A program made the position numbers and the translations under genes. The notes beneath the pieces were generated by a model. The model was not told the origin of the DNA. It did no database searches and was given only the letters and a program-made list of their open reading frames with translations. Below are positions 1 through 8,404 of a stretch of 54,205 nucleotides of DNA, one piece after another (position 1 is the stretch's first letter; each line of letters opens with the position of its first letter). The DNA is taken from NCBI RefSeq assembly GCF_015707995.1, contig NZ_JAAGRY010000014.1, positions 1 through 54,205 of the forward strand. Direction: 5' to 3'. This DNA comes from Microbacterium paulum (GTDB lineage: Bacteria > Actinomycetota > Actinomycetes > Actinomycetales > Microbacteriaceae).

Positions 1-1529
1 CGAGTCTAGATCGACGCCGTTAGTGCCCCGCACGAGGCACCAACACCCCCGGAAAATCAAGCCTCAACGATCCTCAACCCGCGAAATCACCCGACGGTGA
101 CACGATCCAGGCCGGAGGATCGGTAGCGACCAAGCAACCTGTTCGTCCGGAGACCTCGACCCGTGCCTGATGCTACGCGCTGCGCCGCCGCGCGCCCATG
201 TTCTGCTGTCTACTGTGATCGCTGCGACCTGCTCGTCGGACTCGACGGGCTCCGGGTGGCCGGGGTCGAGCGTCGCGGCGATGGCGTGCTCGTGATCGAT
301 GCCGAGTCGCCGCCGGGTCCGGTCGGCTGCCCTGAGTGCGGAGTGGTCGCGGAGTCGGCGGGACGGAAGGTGCTCGTTCTGACGGACGCCCCGATGGGCG
401 GGACTCCGGTTCGGGTCCGGTGGCGCAAGCGCCGCTGGCGGTGTCGCCAGGACGGGTGCGGGGTGCGCTCATTCACGGAGCAGAACCCGGCCGTCGCGGC
501 GGCGAACAAAGCGCTGACGGCTCGCGCGGTGGCGTGGGCGGTGGCGCAGATGCGCCGCGAGAACGCGTCAGTGCGCGGTGTCGCTCGGCAGCTGCGCGTC
601 GCGTGGCGCACGGTCTGGACGCACGTGGAGGCCGAGTTGCAGCGCCGCGAGCAGGACCCTGGCCGGTTCGATGGCGTCGAGGTGCTCGGCGTGGACGAGC
701 ACCTGTGGCATCACGTGTCCACGAAGCCCGTCGCCGACGGCGCGCGCGGTCCGAAGGAGCTGACCGGGATGGTCGACCTGACCCGAGACGCCACGGGACG
801 CGTGCGGGCGCGACTGCTGGACCTGGTGCCAGGTCGATCCTCGAAGGCGTACGCAGACTGGATCAAGGAGCGGGACGAGCAGTTCCGTGCCGGGGTGAAG
901 ATCGCAGCTCTTGACCCGTTCGCCGGCTACAAGAAGGCCCTCGACGACGAACTCGACGACGCGACCGCGGTGCTGGACGCGTTCCACGTCGTCAAGCTCG
1001 GCACCGCCGCGGTTGACGACGTCCGTCGCCGCGTCCAGCAAGACACCCTCGGCCATCGCGGCCGCAAGGGAGATCCGCTCTACGGGATCCGCAACATCCT
1101 CCGCGCCGGACGGGAGCGCCTCACCGACAGGCAGCGGTCCCGGCTCGACGCGGCGTTCGCGACGAGGGAGGAGCACGTTGAAGTTGAAGTCGCCTGGCAC
1201 GCCGCCCAGCAGCTCCGCGACGCCTACCGGCACCCCAACCTGGTCGAAGGGCACAAGATCGCCGAGAAGGTTCTCGAATCGTTCCCGTCCTGCCCGATCC
1301 CCGAAATCGCCCGCCTCGGCCGCACCCTCACCCAGTGGCGAGCCGCGTTCCTGGCCTACTGGGCGACAGGACGCTCATCCAACGGCGGCACCGAGGCCGT
1401 GAACGGGCTCATCGAACTCGCCCGCCGGATCGCCCGCGGCTTCACCAACTACGACAACTACCGGCTCCGCATGCTCCTGATCGCCGGCGGACTTGACCCC
1501 CTCACCCCCACCTAGAATGCGCAGAGCCC
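1..1529 (+). mobile_element. Right part of an ISL3-family insertion sequence
   Basis: The element contains one complete ISL3-type transposase gene. The right terminus is placed near 1516-1529, just after the transposase stop, where the sequence ends in GCAGAGCC(C). Read inward this is GGGCTCTGC, which resembles the GGCTCT-like start of many ISL3 terminal repeats. No matching inverted copy is visible in bases 1-162, so the left end probably lies outside the window or is degenerate. Bases 1-162 hold no gene; a short hairpin (GTGCC/GGCAC near 22-40) is the only structure seen. The exact end and any target duplication cannot be fixed from this window. Confidence 0.6.
163..1515 (+). CDS. ISL3 family transposase
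   Basis: A 450-residue DDE transposase that would catalyse cut-and-paste movement of the surrounding insertion sequence. The N-terminus has a zinc-finger-like region (CPECG near residue 46, then a second CRQDGCG cluster near 94), followed by a helix-turn-helix segment typical of ISL3 enzymes. The catalytic acidic residues are plausible in GVDEHLWHH (first D), ALDPFAGYKKAL (second D) and the C-terminal GGTEAVNGLIELARR (E), which is the usual ISL3 ending before the RGFTNYDNYRLRML tail. The length is normal for the family and the frame is open throughout, so it may be active. The GTG at 163 is the first in-frame start; an ATG slightly downstream (residue 21 or later) cannot be excluded. Confidence 0.9.
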   Translation: MPDATRCAAARPCSAVYCDRCDLLVGLDGLRVAGVERRGDGVLVIDAESPPGPVGCPECGVVAESAGRKVLVLTDAPMGGTPVRVRWRKRRWRCRQDGCGVRSFTEQNPAVAAANKALTARAVAWAVAQMRRENASVRGVARQLRVAWRTVWTHVEAELQRREQDPGRFDGVEVLGVDEHLWHHVSTKPVADGARGPKELTGMVDLTRDATGRVRARLLDLVPGRSSKAYADWIKERDEQFRAGVKIAALDPFAGYKKALDDELDDATAVLDAFHVVKLGTAAVDDVRRRVQQDTLGHRGRKGDPLYGIRNILRAGRERLTDRQRSRLDAAFATREEHVEVEVAWHAAQQLRDAYRHPNLVEGHKIAEKVLESFPSCPIPEIARLGRTLTQWRAAFLAYWATGRSSNGGTEAVNGLIELARRIARGFTNYDNYRLRMLLIAGGLDPLTPT

Positions 1530-1898
1530 GCAAACCCGTACGAGCTGTATGTGAAGGCCAGCAACGAGATGCAACGGATGCTCAACCAAGCGATCTTCGC
1601 CCACATCTGGGTGATTGAGGCTGATCGCGTTGAAGCCGAGCTTTCGGAACCCGCGCGCCTGCTGGTGGAAGCCCAGCGCCACTGGGCGACGCTCATGATC
1701 ACAGAAGACGAAACGCGCCCGACGCTGGACAGCGCGGACGCGAATAGCAGTGGAACCGTAGAAGACCTACTCGACCCGATGGATTGGGCTCTTGTTTCGA
1801 GTAAGCGTTCTCTGGTGCCCCTGGAGGGATTCGAACCCCCGACCCGCTCCTTAGGACGGAGTGGCTCTTCCACTGAGCTACAGAGGCTGGCCCTTTGA
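1518..1898 (+). pseudogene. C-terminal remnant of a serine-recombinase-like gene
   Basis: The open frame begins directly at the inferred right end of the insertion sequence and has no own start with a good ribosome site. Its first part (NPYELYVKAS, then RMLNQAIFAHIWV and an acidic VEAELSEPA stretch) resembles the C-terminal region of large serine recombinases, where a LNQA(F/I)F segment precedes the last strand. The catalytic N-terminal half is absent, so this is a truncated remnant. The reading frame continues through the antisense of tRNA-Arg, giving the familiar false peptide LEGFEPPTRS, so the true stop has probably been lost. Homology is judged by eye. Confidence 0.5.
1813..1887 (-). tRNA. 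tRNA-Arg (anticodon CCT)
   Basis: The minus strand folds as a full cloverleaf. The acceptor stem GCCTCTG pairs with CAGGGGC, the D stem is GCTC/GAGC, the anticodon loop is GTCCTAA (T33, CCT, A37), and the T arm is GGGGG-TTCGAAT-CCCTC. The body is 1816-1887 and CCA is encoded at 1813-1815. The anticodon stem has one A-C mismatch at its top. It decodes AGG, a rare codon in high-GC genomes. This tRNA gene is a common integration site, which fits the recombinase remnant next to its 3' end. Confidence 0.95.
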
Positions 1899-1979
1899 GT
1901 TTAGCGGTGCGGCCGGCGCGGTCTGCCCGGCGCGATCAACCCCGGCATCCACCCGAGAACACGGCGCACAGGCCAGACG

Positions 1980-2780
1980 TCAGCCGACGCGGCGGAAGAG
2001 GCGCGCGGCGAGCAGCGATGTCGCACCGACGGTCGCGGCGATCGCCACCAGTCCCGCGAGGGTCGACACGGCGGGCGGCGCGTCTCCCCCGGCCACCGCG
2101 AGGTAGGCGACACCGAAGGCGCAGGCCGAGACGATGGATGCCACCACGAGCAGACCGACCGTTCCGGCCATCCCATGTCGAGGGGTGGCGGCGGCAGGGC
2201 GGAGCGGCACGAGCACCGCTCCCCCGAGAAAGACGAAGATCGCCACCACGAGGATGCCCCCGACGACATCGCTGGGCCGGTGCCACTGGTTGCCGACCAG
2301 CAGCGCCCCGATCGCGATGAGCACCACCGCACCGAGCGCGGCGATGAAAGGACGCACCCGCGGCGCGCACACGAGGAAGAGCGCGAACACGGCGGATGCC
2401 GCAACCGTCGTGTGCCCCGAGGGGAACGAGTTGTGCCAGTCCCCGGTCGCACCGTTGTCGGGCCGGCTCAGCAGTTCGTGCTTGAGCAGCTGCGTCGTCA
2501 GATTCGATGCGACGACGACGGCGAGCGCGACGACGGTCGCCAGCACCTGCCGGCGCAGCAGACCGATGACGACAGCCAGCACGACGACCCCGGCACTGAC
2601 CAGCGGCACCGCGTCGAGGACATCGGCGAATCGCGACGCGGCGCCGAACTGCGCCCCGACCCGCGCCTGCTCGTCGAGCAGCTGCCCCATGTAGCCGTGC
2701 ACGAAGAAGAGATAGAACCCGACGAACGCCACCACGAGCCCGGCGGCGATCGCCAGGAAGTGCCAGGAACGAACGGTCAT
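1980..2780 (-). CDS. PAP2-family membrane phosphatase
   Basis: A 266-residue integral membrane phosphatase of the PAP2/haloperoxidase superfamily, likely acting on a lipid phosphate or pyrophosphate at the outer face of the membrane. The three signature motifs are visible: K100-HELLS-RP107 (motif 1), PSGHT at 120-124 (motif 2), and H167 with D171 in QWHRPSDVVGG (motif 3, lacking the usual SR start). About six hydrophobic helices surround these and two more follow at the C-terminus. I chose the ATG at 2780 (MTVRSW) because a GAGGA ribosome site precedes it; the frame is open further upstream. The physiological substrate cannot be read from the sequence. It stands alone, divergent from the lipoprotein gene. 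Confidence 0.85.
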   Translation of the reverse strand: MTVRSWHFLAIAAGLVVAFVGFYLFFVHGYMGQLLDEQARVGAQFGAASRFADVLDAVPLVSAGVVVLAVVIGLLRRQVLATVVALAVVVASNLTTQLLKHELLSRPDNGATGDWHNSFPSGHTTVAASAVFALFLVCAPRVRPFIAALGAVVLIAIGALLVGNQWHRPSDVVGGILVVAIFVFLGGAVLVPLRPAAATPRHGMAGTVGLLVVASIVSACAFGVAYLAVAGGDAPPAVSTLAGLVAIAATVGATSLLAARLFRRVG

Positions 2781-2878
2781 TCCTCGATGGTTGCACGCGC
2801 ACCCGAGCAATCCCCCAGACACGCGGTGGAGCTTGCTGTGCACTCCCTACAGATCCGCGCCCGCATTAGAGTCGCCGG

Positions 2879-3769
2879 ATGACACCTGCCGCCACCCCGA
2901 CCCGCCGCTCCGGATGGGTCGCGGCCGCACTGGCAGGCATCCTGCTCCTCACCGGATGCGGCACCGCTGCCACGGGCGACGACGCGCCACCCTCCGACAA
3001 CAACCCGGAGAGCGCCCCCGCAGCATCCCCGGCGACGGCCGCGTCCGGTGACGTGACCCTCCCGCCCGCGGGCGCCGGCTTCGACTACCAGCTGGGGGGC
3101 GCCTACCCTCCCCCGGCCGGAGCCACGATCGTCGTCCGCGACCGCGCGGCGCCGCCCGCGGCGGGCACGTACGGCATCTGCTACCTGAACGCGTTCCAGA
3201 CCCAGCCCGGCGAAGCGTCGACCTGGCCGTCCGACCTCCTTCTCACCGACGCCTCCGGCCAGCCCATCGTCGACCCGGGCTGGCCCGACGAGACCATCGT
3301 CGACTCCCGGCAGAGCGACCGGGTCGCCGCGGTCGTCACCCCATGGATCCAGGGCTGCGCCGACGCGGGCTACCGAGCCGTCGAGTTCGACAACCTCGAC
3401 ACCTACACGCGCACGGACGGCGCGCTCACCCGCGACGACAACCTGCGCCTCGCCCGGTTGCTGGTGACGGCGGCGCACGGCGCCGGCCTCGCCGCCGCGC
3501 AGAAGAACGCGGCCGAAGATGCCCCGCTGCTCCGCGCGCAGGCAGGCTTCGACTTCGCCGTGACCGAAGAATGCGCGGCCTACGACGAATGCGCCGCCTA
3601 CACCGACGTCTACGGCTCGCACGTCCTCGCGATCGAATACCCCGACACCCTCGGCGCCCCCCTCTCGGAGGTCTGCGCGAGCCTCGACCGGCCCGCGTCG
3701 CTCATCCTCCGCGACCGGAAGCTGGTGACACCGGAGGCATCCGGCTACCGGTACGAGACCTGCCGCTGA
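2879..3769 (+). CDS. GH114 / endo-alpha-1,4-polygalactosaminidase-like lipoprotein
   Basis: A 296-residue secreted lipoprotein. Residues 1-27 are a lipoprotein signal peptide with lipobox LTGC (C27), followed by a Pro/Ala/Asp-rich linker to about residue 60. The remainder is a TIM-barrel-like domain of the GH114/TM1410 type: it opens with FDYQLGG, has CYLNAFQT, and carries the acidic VEFDNLDTY segment expected at the active site, plus a late AVTEECAAY strand. Known family members hydrolyse galactosaminoglycan-type exopolysaccharide; the substrate here is inferred only. The ATG lies six bases after a TAGAGT -10-like element, so the mRNA is probably leaderless. It converges on the PoxB gene, with only 7 bp between stops. 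Confidence 0.8.
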   Translation: MTPAATPTRRSGWVAAALAGILLLTGCGTAATGDDAPPSDNNPESAPAASPATAASGDVTLPPAGAGFDYQLGGAYPPPAGATIVVRDRAAPPAAGTYGICYLNAFQTQPGEASTWPSDLLLTDASGQPIVDPGWPDETIVDSRQSDRVAAVVTPWIQGCADAGYRAVEFDNLDTYTRTDGALTRDDNLRLARLLVTAAHGAGLAAAQKNAAEDAPLLRAQAGFDFAVTEECAAYDECAAYTDVYGSHVLAIEYPDTLGAPLSEVCASLDRPASLILRDRKLVTPEASGYRYETCR

Positions 3770-3776
3770 GCGCGCC

Positions 3777-5537
3777 TCACTCCTCCGACGACGACCCCTT
3801 GAACAGCCGACGCCACACGTTCGTGTCGGCGAGGTCGAGCAGCTCGTCTCCGCGGCCCGACAGAATCGTCTTCAGCGCCCACACCGAGAAGCCCTTCATC
3901 TGCGCGGCGGTGATGGCCGGCGGCATCGACAGCTCCTCACGAGCGGTGACCACGTCGACCAGCACCGGCCCGTCCGTCGCGAGCGCCCGCGTGAGGGCAT
4001 CCCGCAGCTCCGACGCCTTCTCGACGCGGATGCCCGTGATGCCCACCGACTCGGCCACGGCGGCGAACGACGGGTTCTCGAGCCCCGTACCGAAGTTCAC
4101 GATCCCCGCCGCCTTCATCTCGAGTTCGACGAAGTTCAGCGACGAGTTGTTGAACACGACGATCTTCACCGGCAGATCGTTCTGCTTGATCGACAGCAGA
4201 TCGCCCATCAGCATCGCGAGCCCGCCGTCACCCGACAGCGCGACCACCTGGCGCGATCGGTCGGATGCCTGTGCGCCGAGCGCCTGCGGCATCGCGTTCG
4301 CCATCGACCCGTGCAGGAACGACCCGAGCAGGCGCCGCCGCCCGTTCATCGTGAGGTACCGCGACGCCCAGATGACGGGGCTGCCGACATCGGCCGTGAA
4401 CACGGCATCGTCACTCGCCAGTTCATCGAGCAGCCGCGCGACGTACTGCGGGTGGATCGGCTGCCTGCCGTCGTCGACGGCCAGCTCGTCGAGGCCCTTA
4501 CGGGTCTTGCGGTAGTGCTCGACCGACTCCTTCGCGAACGAATCGCTGCGGCCTTCGTCGATCAGCGGCAGCAGCGCCTCGGCCGTCTCGCGCACCCCGC
4601 CCACGAGCCCGAGATCGATCGGCGTCCGCCGCCCCAACTGCTCACCACGCAGGTCGACCTGCACGATCTTCGCCTTCTCGGGAAAGAACTGCCGGTACGG
4701 AAAGTCGGTGCCGAGCATCAGCAGCGCGTCGCACTTCTCCATCGCCCGATACCCCGACGCGAAGCCCAGCAGCCCCGTCATGCCCACGTCGTACGGGTTC
4801 TGCCACTCGATGTGCTCCTTGCCGCGCAGCGCGTGCACGATCGGCGCCTGCAGCTTCGTCGCGAGCGCGATCACCTCGTCGTGCGCACCGGCGACCCCCG
4901 CCCCGGCGAGGATCGTCACCTTCTTGGCACCGTTCAGAAGGGATGCCGCGGCTTCGAGCCCCGAGGCATCCGGCAGCACACTCGAGCGCGTCGGCACGAT
5001 CGGCGCCGTCGCACGACGGCTCGGCGCGTCGGCGAAGAACACGTCACCGGGCACGACGACCACCGCGACTCCCCGCTTCTCGACGGCGGTGCGCATCGCG
5101 ATCTCGAGCACCCACGGCAGCTGCGACGGGTCGCCGACGAGCTCGGAGTAGACGCTGCACTCACGGAACAGCTCTTGCGGGTGGGTCTCTTGGAAGTACG
5201 AGCTGCCGATCTCGGCCGATGGGATGTGCGAGGCGATCGCGAGCACGGGCACGCGGTTGCGGTTCGCGTCGAACAGTCCGTTGATGAAATGCAGGTTGCC
5301 CGGCCCGCACGAGCCGGCGACGACCGCGAGCTCGCCGTTCAACTCGGCATCCGCCCCCGCCGCGAACGCCGCGGCCTCTTCGTGCCGCATGTGCAGCCAC
5401 TGCAGAGACCCGTCTTTGCCGTGATCACGACGCAGGGCGTCGGTGAAAGCGTTGAGCGAGTCACCGGGAAGGCCCCAGACCCGCGTGACGCCGGCTCGCT
5501 TGAGTGTTTCGACGAAAAAATCCGCGACGTTCGACAT
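3777..5537 (-). CDS. poxB: Pyruvate dehydrogenase (quinone)/PoxB-like thiamine-diphosphate enzyme
   Basis: A 586-residue thiamine-diphosphate enzyme. Its three-domain order matches pyruvate oxidase / quinone-linked pyruvate dehydrogenase: an N-terminal TPP-binding Pyr domain starting MSNVADFFVETL with the activating glutamate in RHEEAAAF, a central Rossmann/FAD-type domain, and a C-terminal PP domain with the diphosphate/Mg motif GDGG...NN. Family members oxidatively decarboxylate pyruvate to acetate and CO2 and pass electrons to menaquinone at the membrane. It is the last gene of a minus-strand set with the PCC-VOC fusion (42 bp upstream) and the ABC-2-like protein. The ATG has a GAGAGGAAG ribosome site. 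Acetolactate synthase is less likely because the N-terminus and length fit PoxB better. Confidence 0.85.
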   Translation of the reverse strand: MSNVADFFVETLKRAGVTRVWGLPGDSLNAFTDALRRDHGKDGSLQWLHMRHEEAAAFAAGADAELNGELAVVAGSCGPGNLHFINGLFDANRNRVPVLAIASHIPSAEIGSSYFQETHPQELFRECSVYSELVGDPSQLPWVLEIAMRTAVEKRGVAVVVVPGDVFFADAPSRRATAPIVPTRSSVLPDASGLEAAASLLNGAKKVTILAGAGVAGAHDEVIALATKLQAPIVHALRGKEHIEWQNPYDVGMTGLLGFASGYRAMEKCDALLMLGTDFPYRQFFPEKAKIVQVDLRGEQLGRRTPIDLGLVGGVRETAEALLPLIDEGRSDSFAKESVEHYRKTRKGLDELAVDDGRQPIHPQYVARLLDELASDDAVFTADVGSPVIWASRYLTMNGRRRLLGSFLHGSMANAMPQALGAQASDRSRQVVALSGDGGLAMLMGDLLSIKQNDLPVKIVVFNNSSLNFVELEMKAAGIVNFGTGLENPSFAAVAESVGITGIRVEKASELRDALTRALATDGPVLVDVVTAREELSMPPAITAAQMKGFSVWALKTILSGRGDELLDLADTNVWRRLFKGSSSEE

Positions 5538-5579
5538 GTGTGTATCTTCCTCTCGTCCGCCCGAGTGGGCACTGGGTTC

Positions 5580-6635
5580 TCAGAATTCTCGGTATGTGGC
5601 AGGATCGTGCCCCGCCGGGTCGGCACCTCGCCACGGCAGGGGCGGCGGGCTCCACAGTTCGACCTCGCTGCCCGAACCGTACCAATGACCGTGCGGCAGC
5701 GTCTGCAGCTCGATGATCGATCCCCACGGCGCGCGCAGATACACGCTCGCGTTGCCGGGGGTGTCTTCGTGACGCGAGTTCGCGTGCGGGCCCGACAGGG
5801 CGTGCGCCCCGGCGTCCACCGCCCGCGCCATCACCGCGTCGATGTCGTCGACGAGCAGTGCCACGTGGCCCCAGCCGAGATCGGCGAGACCCGCCGCCCC
5901 CTGCCGCACGTCGGTGTCGACCTCGAACATCTCGAGGCCCGGGCCGGTGCCGATCTGCAGCATGCGCTGCGCACGGATCGCGGCTCCCTCAGGCAACCCC
6001 AGCTGCCGCTCGACCTCGGGGCCGCGGCGCGGCTCGTCGCCCCGCGTGAGCCCGTCGTATGCGACCCGCGCGCCGAACGCCGCACGCAGGAACGCGGTGG
6101 CCTCATCGAGATCGGGAACCGTGAGCCCGACGTGGTTGACGCCCCACGGCAGGTCACGCGGCCGCGGCGCCTGCGCGTTCGCGCCCTCGCCGGTCTCGTC
6201 GAGCGAGATAAGCTCGAGTCCCGTATCTGGGTCGACCTGCTTGCGCACCACCACGGGAGACTCGACGAGCGTGATCTCCATCGTGGGGAAAACGTACAGC
6301 TTCGCGAAGTGTCCTGCGAGCGCACTGCCGTCGCGGCGCCCGAGCACGCCGTGCGCGTGCAGCACCGGCTGCGCGTCCGCTCCCTCCCCACCCCAGGCGA
6401 TGTCGCCGACGAACGAGGCGAGCTCGTCGTGCGTCGTGTACTCGTATTCGTCAGTCTCGGGGTTGAAATACCCGAGCATCGCCCGCGAGGCCGCGCCGAT
6501 CGCGGTGAGCGAGGCCGAACGGATGCCTCGGTCGCGCGCAAACGCGACGATCTCGGAACACGCCTCGTCGCCCTTGTCCATCACCAGCAGGTAACGGCGC
6601 AGGCCGCCCTGCTCATACAGCCGCAACGACTTCAT
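5580..6635 (-). CDS. PCC (DUF296) domain fused to a VOC/glyoxalase domain
   Basis: A 351-residue two-domain cytoplasmic protein. Residues 1 to about 145 form a PCC/DUF296-type domain with its characteristic HAHGVLG and GHFAKLYVFPTMEITL strands. From about residue 162 (GVNHVGLTVPDLDEA) the protein is a vicinal-oxygen-chelate domain with metal-ligand candidates H in NHVGL, H in GHVALLVDD and E in SIIELQ. VOC enzymes include glyoxalases, dioxygenases and antibiotic-resistance proteins; the substrate here is unknown. The start overlaps the end of the upstream membrane-protein gene by 23 bp and PoxB follows, so these are probably co-transcribed. The ribosome site is GAGGAACG. The fusion itself is the odd feature. 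Confidence 0.8.
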   Translation of the reverse strand: MKSLRLYEQGGLRRYLLVMDKGDEACSEIVAFARDRGIRSASLTAIGAASRAMLGYFNPETDEYEYTTHDELASFVGDIAWGGEGADAQPVLHAHGVLGRRDGSALAGHFAKLYVFPTMEITLVESPVVVRKQVDPDTGLELISLDETGEGANAQAPRPRDLPWGVNHVGLTVPDLDEATAFLRAAFGARVAYDGLTRGDEPRRGPEVERQLGLPEGAAIRAQRMLQIGTGPGLEMFEVDTDVRQGAAGLADLGWGHVALLVDDIDAVMARAVDAGAHALSGPHANSRHEDTPGNASVYLRAPWGSIIELQTLPHGHWYGSGSEVELWSPPPLPWRGADPAGHDPATYREF

Positions 6636-7686
6636 CTCTGCGTTCCTCTCCTGTCGGGGTGGTCGATGGTGCGGGTGCCGGGACCGGACCGCTGCCGAAC
6701 CGGCGGCGCCGCGCGACGATGAACGCCGTCGCGCTGATCACGACCCAGCCACCCAGCACGAGAAAGGGTTCGGTCACCAGGTGGTCGGAGAAGTAGGTCA
6801 GGTCGCGCAGCGCGCGCACCGTCGCGCCCGTGGGCAGCCAGCGCCCCATGACCTCGTAGAAGGGCGGCAGCAGCTGCGGGGCGACCGCGCCACCCGAGGA
6901 CGGGCTGGCGACGATGACGAACATGATCCACGTCGGCAGGAGCGCCCACTTGCCACCGATCACCACCCGCCAGAAGCTGTACACCATCGCGGCGACGAAC
7001 ATCGTCGCGGTGAGCACGAGCCACACGGGCACCACGGGGAGTTGCTCGAGCCCGAGCACCGGTCCGATCACCAGGGTCATGAGCAGAGCGACGATCGCCG
7101 AGCGTGCGAGGTCCCACCCGACCTCGGCGCGCAGGGTCATGCCGCCCGCGTTGACCCGGGTCTGGATCGCCCCGACGAACCCCAGGATCGTCGCGCCCAG
7201 CGCGAGGTAGAACAGCACCAGCCCGGAGGGGTCGCGGGTCGCCAGCGGGTGCGCGTCGCTGACGGTGAGCGAGACTCCGAGCGCCTGCGAGAGTGCGGGC
7301 TGCGCCGCCTCGACGACGCGCGCAACCGAGGCGCCGCTGGCGGTCGAGACGATGAGCGATCCCGGATCCGGCTCGATCACGGCGTAGATCTGCTGAGCCG
7401 CCAACGCGTCGGCGGCCGCTGCCGACGAGTCGAACGGAACCGTGCGGAAGGTGTCGGCTCCCCCGGCATGGAGGGCGGCGTCGATGCTCTGCGCCTGCGC
7501 GGCATCGCCCACGATGCCGACCGGAACGTCGCGCGGCGACGGGTCGCCCATCGCGAGGCTGTACGACGCGACGAACAGCGGCCCCACGACCGCGATGACG
7601 AGGGTGATCACCAGCGCGGGCACATTCACCCGGCTGGCGCTCATTCTCGTCATCTTCGTCATCGTGCTCTGCATCATCTGACCCAT
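6613..7686 (-). CDS. YhgE/Pip or ABC-2-type membrane protein
   Basis: A membrane protein of about 357 residues. It has a short N-terminal cytoplasmic tail, one transmembrane helix, an extracellular domain of roughly 130 residues, and five or six C-terminal transmembrane helices. This is the topology of YhgE/Pip-like and ABC-2 permease-like proteins. The motif NAGGMTLRAEVGWD precedes the helix cluster, and IMFVIVASPSSGGAVAPQLLPPFYEVMGRWLPTG is a typical loop (read in pieces here). No ATPase gene is adjacent, so classical ABC export is not supported. The start at 7686 fits a near-leaderless promoter (TACAAT at 7696-7701, minus). An ATG at 7713 on the same strand would overlap the TetR start. 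TetR control is likely from the divergent layout. Confidence 0.7.
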   Translation of the reverse strand: MGQMMQSTMTKMTRMSASRVNVPALVITLVIAVVGPLFVASYSLAMGDPSPRDVPVGIVGDAAQAQSIDAALHAGGADTFRTVPFDSSAAAADALAAQQIYAVIEPDPGSLIVSTASGASVARVVEAAQPALSQALGVSLTVSDAHPLATRDPSGLVLFYLALGATILGFVGAIQTRVNAGGMTLRAEVGWDLARSAIVALLMTLVIGPVLGLEQLPVVPVWLVLTATMFVAAMVYSFWRVVIGGKWALLPTWIMFVIVASPSSGGAVAPQLLPPFYEVMGRWLPTGATVRALRDLTYFSDHLVTEPFLVLGGWVVISATAFIVARRRRFGSGPVPAPAPSTTPTGEERRDEVVAAV

Positions 7687-7692
7687 CGGAGA

Positions 7693-7701
7693 TATATTGT
7701 A
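7693..7701. promoter_or_regulatory. Overlapping divergent -10 elements
   Basis: On the plus strand TATATT (7693-7698) lies seven bases before GTG 7706 of the TetR gene. On the minus strand TACAAT (7701-7696) lies nine bases before ATG 7686 of the membrane-protein gene. The two -10 boxes overlap by six bases, so the genes share one promoter patch that a single bound TetR dimer could occlude. No clear long palindrome is visible, so the operator itself is not located. Confidence 0.5.
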
Positions 7702-7705
7702 CGCC

Positions 7706-8305
7706 GTGTCCATGAATTCTGATACCCCCTCGACGGCGCGGGGGCGAGGTCGTCCTCGCGACACCGACCTGCGCCGCCGAATCCTCTCGAGTGCGACGAC
7801 ACTGGCGGCCGACGAGGGCGTCGACATCGGGTTCGACCGCATCGCCCACGCCGCCCGCGCGAGCCGCACGACGCTGTACCGCTGGTGGCGCAGCCCGCAC
7901 GAGCTCCTTCTCGACGCGCTTCTGGACGCCGTCTCGTTCTCGCTCGAGACCGATCCGTCGACGCCGATCGTCGAGCAGCTGCGCATGCAGGTCGAGGCGA
8001 CGGCCGCGATACTCATCGATCCGCCCACGAGCGGTACCCTGCGCGCGCTCGTCGCCGCGGCGGCCGCGGGGGGCGTCGCGCGCGACGAGATCATCACCCG
8101 CTGGTTCGCGCCGCGGCGTGCGGCGGCGATCGCCTTGATCGAGGCCGGTGTCGCCGACGGCACCGTCGTCGATGAGGACCCCGAGACGCTCGTCGACGTG
8201 CTGTTCGCCCCCGTCTACCACCGGGTGTTCTTCACCGGGCAGCCGCTCACCGAGCAGTTCGTCGCGTCGCTCATCCGGCGCATCCAACCTCCGTGTTCCG
8301 TGTGA
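7706..8305 (+). CDS. TetR-family transcriptional regulator
   Basis: A regulator of about 199 residues. An Arg/Gly-rich leader (ARGRGRPRD) precedes the N-terminal helix-turn-helix: LRRRILSSATTLAADEGV, then FDRIAHAARASRTTLYRWWRS, the usual TetR recognition helix with LYRWW. The C-terminal part is a TetR-type ligand domain ending in LVDVLFAPVYHRVFF. It faces the membrane protein/PCC-VOC/PoxB genes and very likely controls them and itself, as divergent TetR regulators usually do. The start could be GTG 7706, which fits the -10 spacing, or ATG 7712, two codons later. Confidence 0.88.
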   Translation: MSMNSDTPSTARGRGRPRDTDLRRRILSSATTLAADEGVDIGFDRIAHAARASRTTLYRWWRSPHELLLDALLDAVSFSLETDPSTPIVEQLRMQVEATAAILIDPPTSGTLRALVAAAAAGGVARDEIITRWFAPRRAAAIALIEAGVADGTVVDEDPETLVDVLFAPVYHRVFFTGQPLTEQFVASLIRRIQPPCSV

Positions 8306-8404
8306 GTGGCACCGGTCTGCGTGTCGCGGGTTGCGTTCGCGCCTGATCCTCGGCATCGTGGCCGGTTCCGAACCCACGGAAGCAATCCACGGAAGGGGAG
8401 CACC

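Noticed and set aside
1..162. Left inverted repeat of the ISL3 element
   Set aside because: No match to the right-end sequence could be found by eye, so the left boundary is not claimed.
1551..1898. A 115-residue protein ending LEGFEPPTRS...
   Set aside because: Its C-terminal part is the antisense of tRNA-Arg, a classic artefact, and the start lacks a ribosome site. It is listed only as a truncated recombinase remnant.
4311..6722. Long plus-strand ORF of 803 codons opposite poxB and the PCC-VOC gene
   Set aside because: It lies antisense to two clearly recognised genes and has a shadow-type composition.
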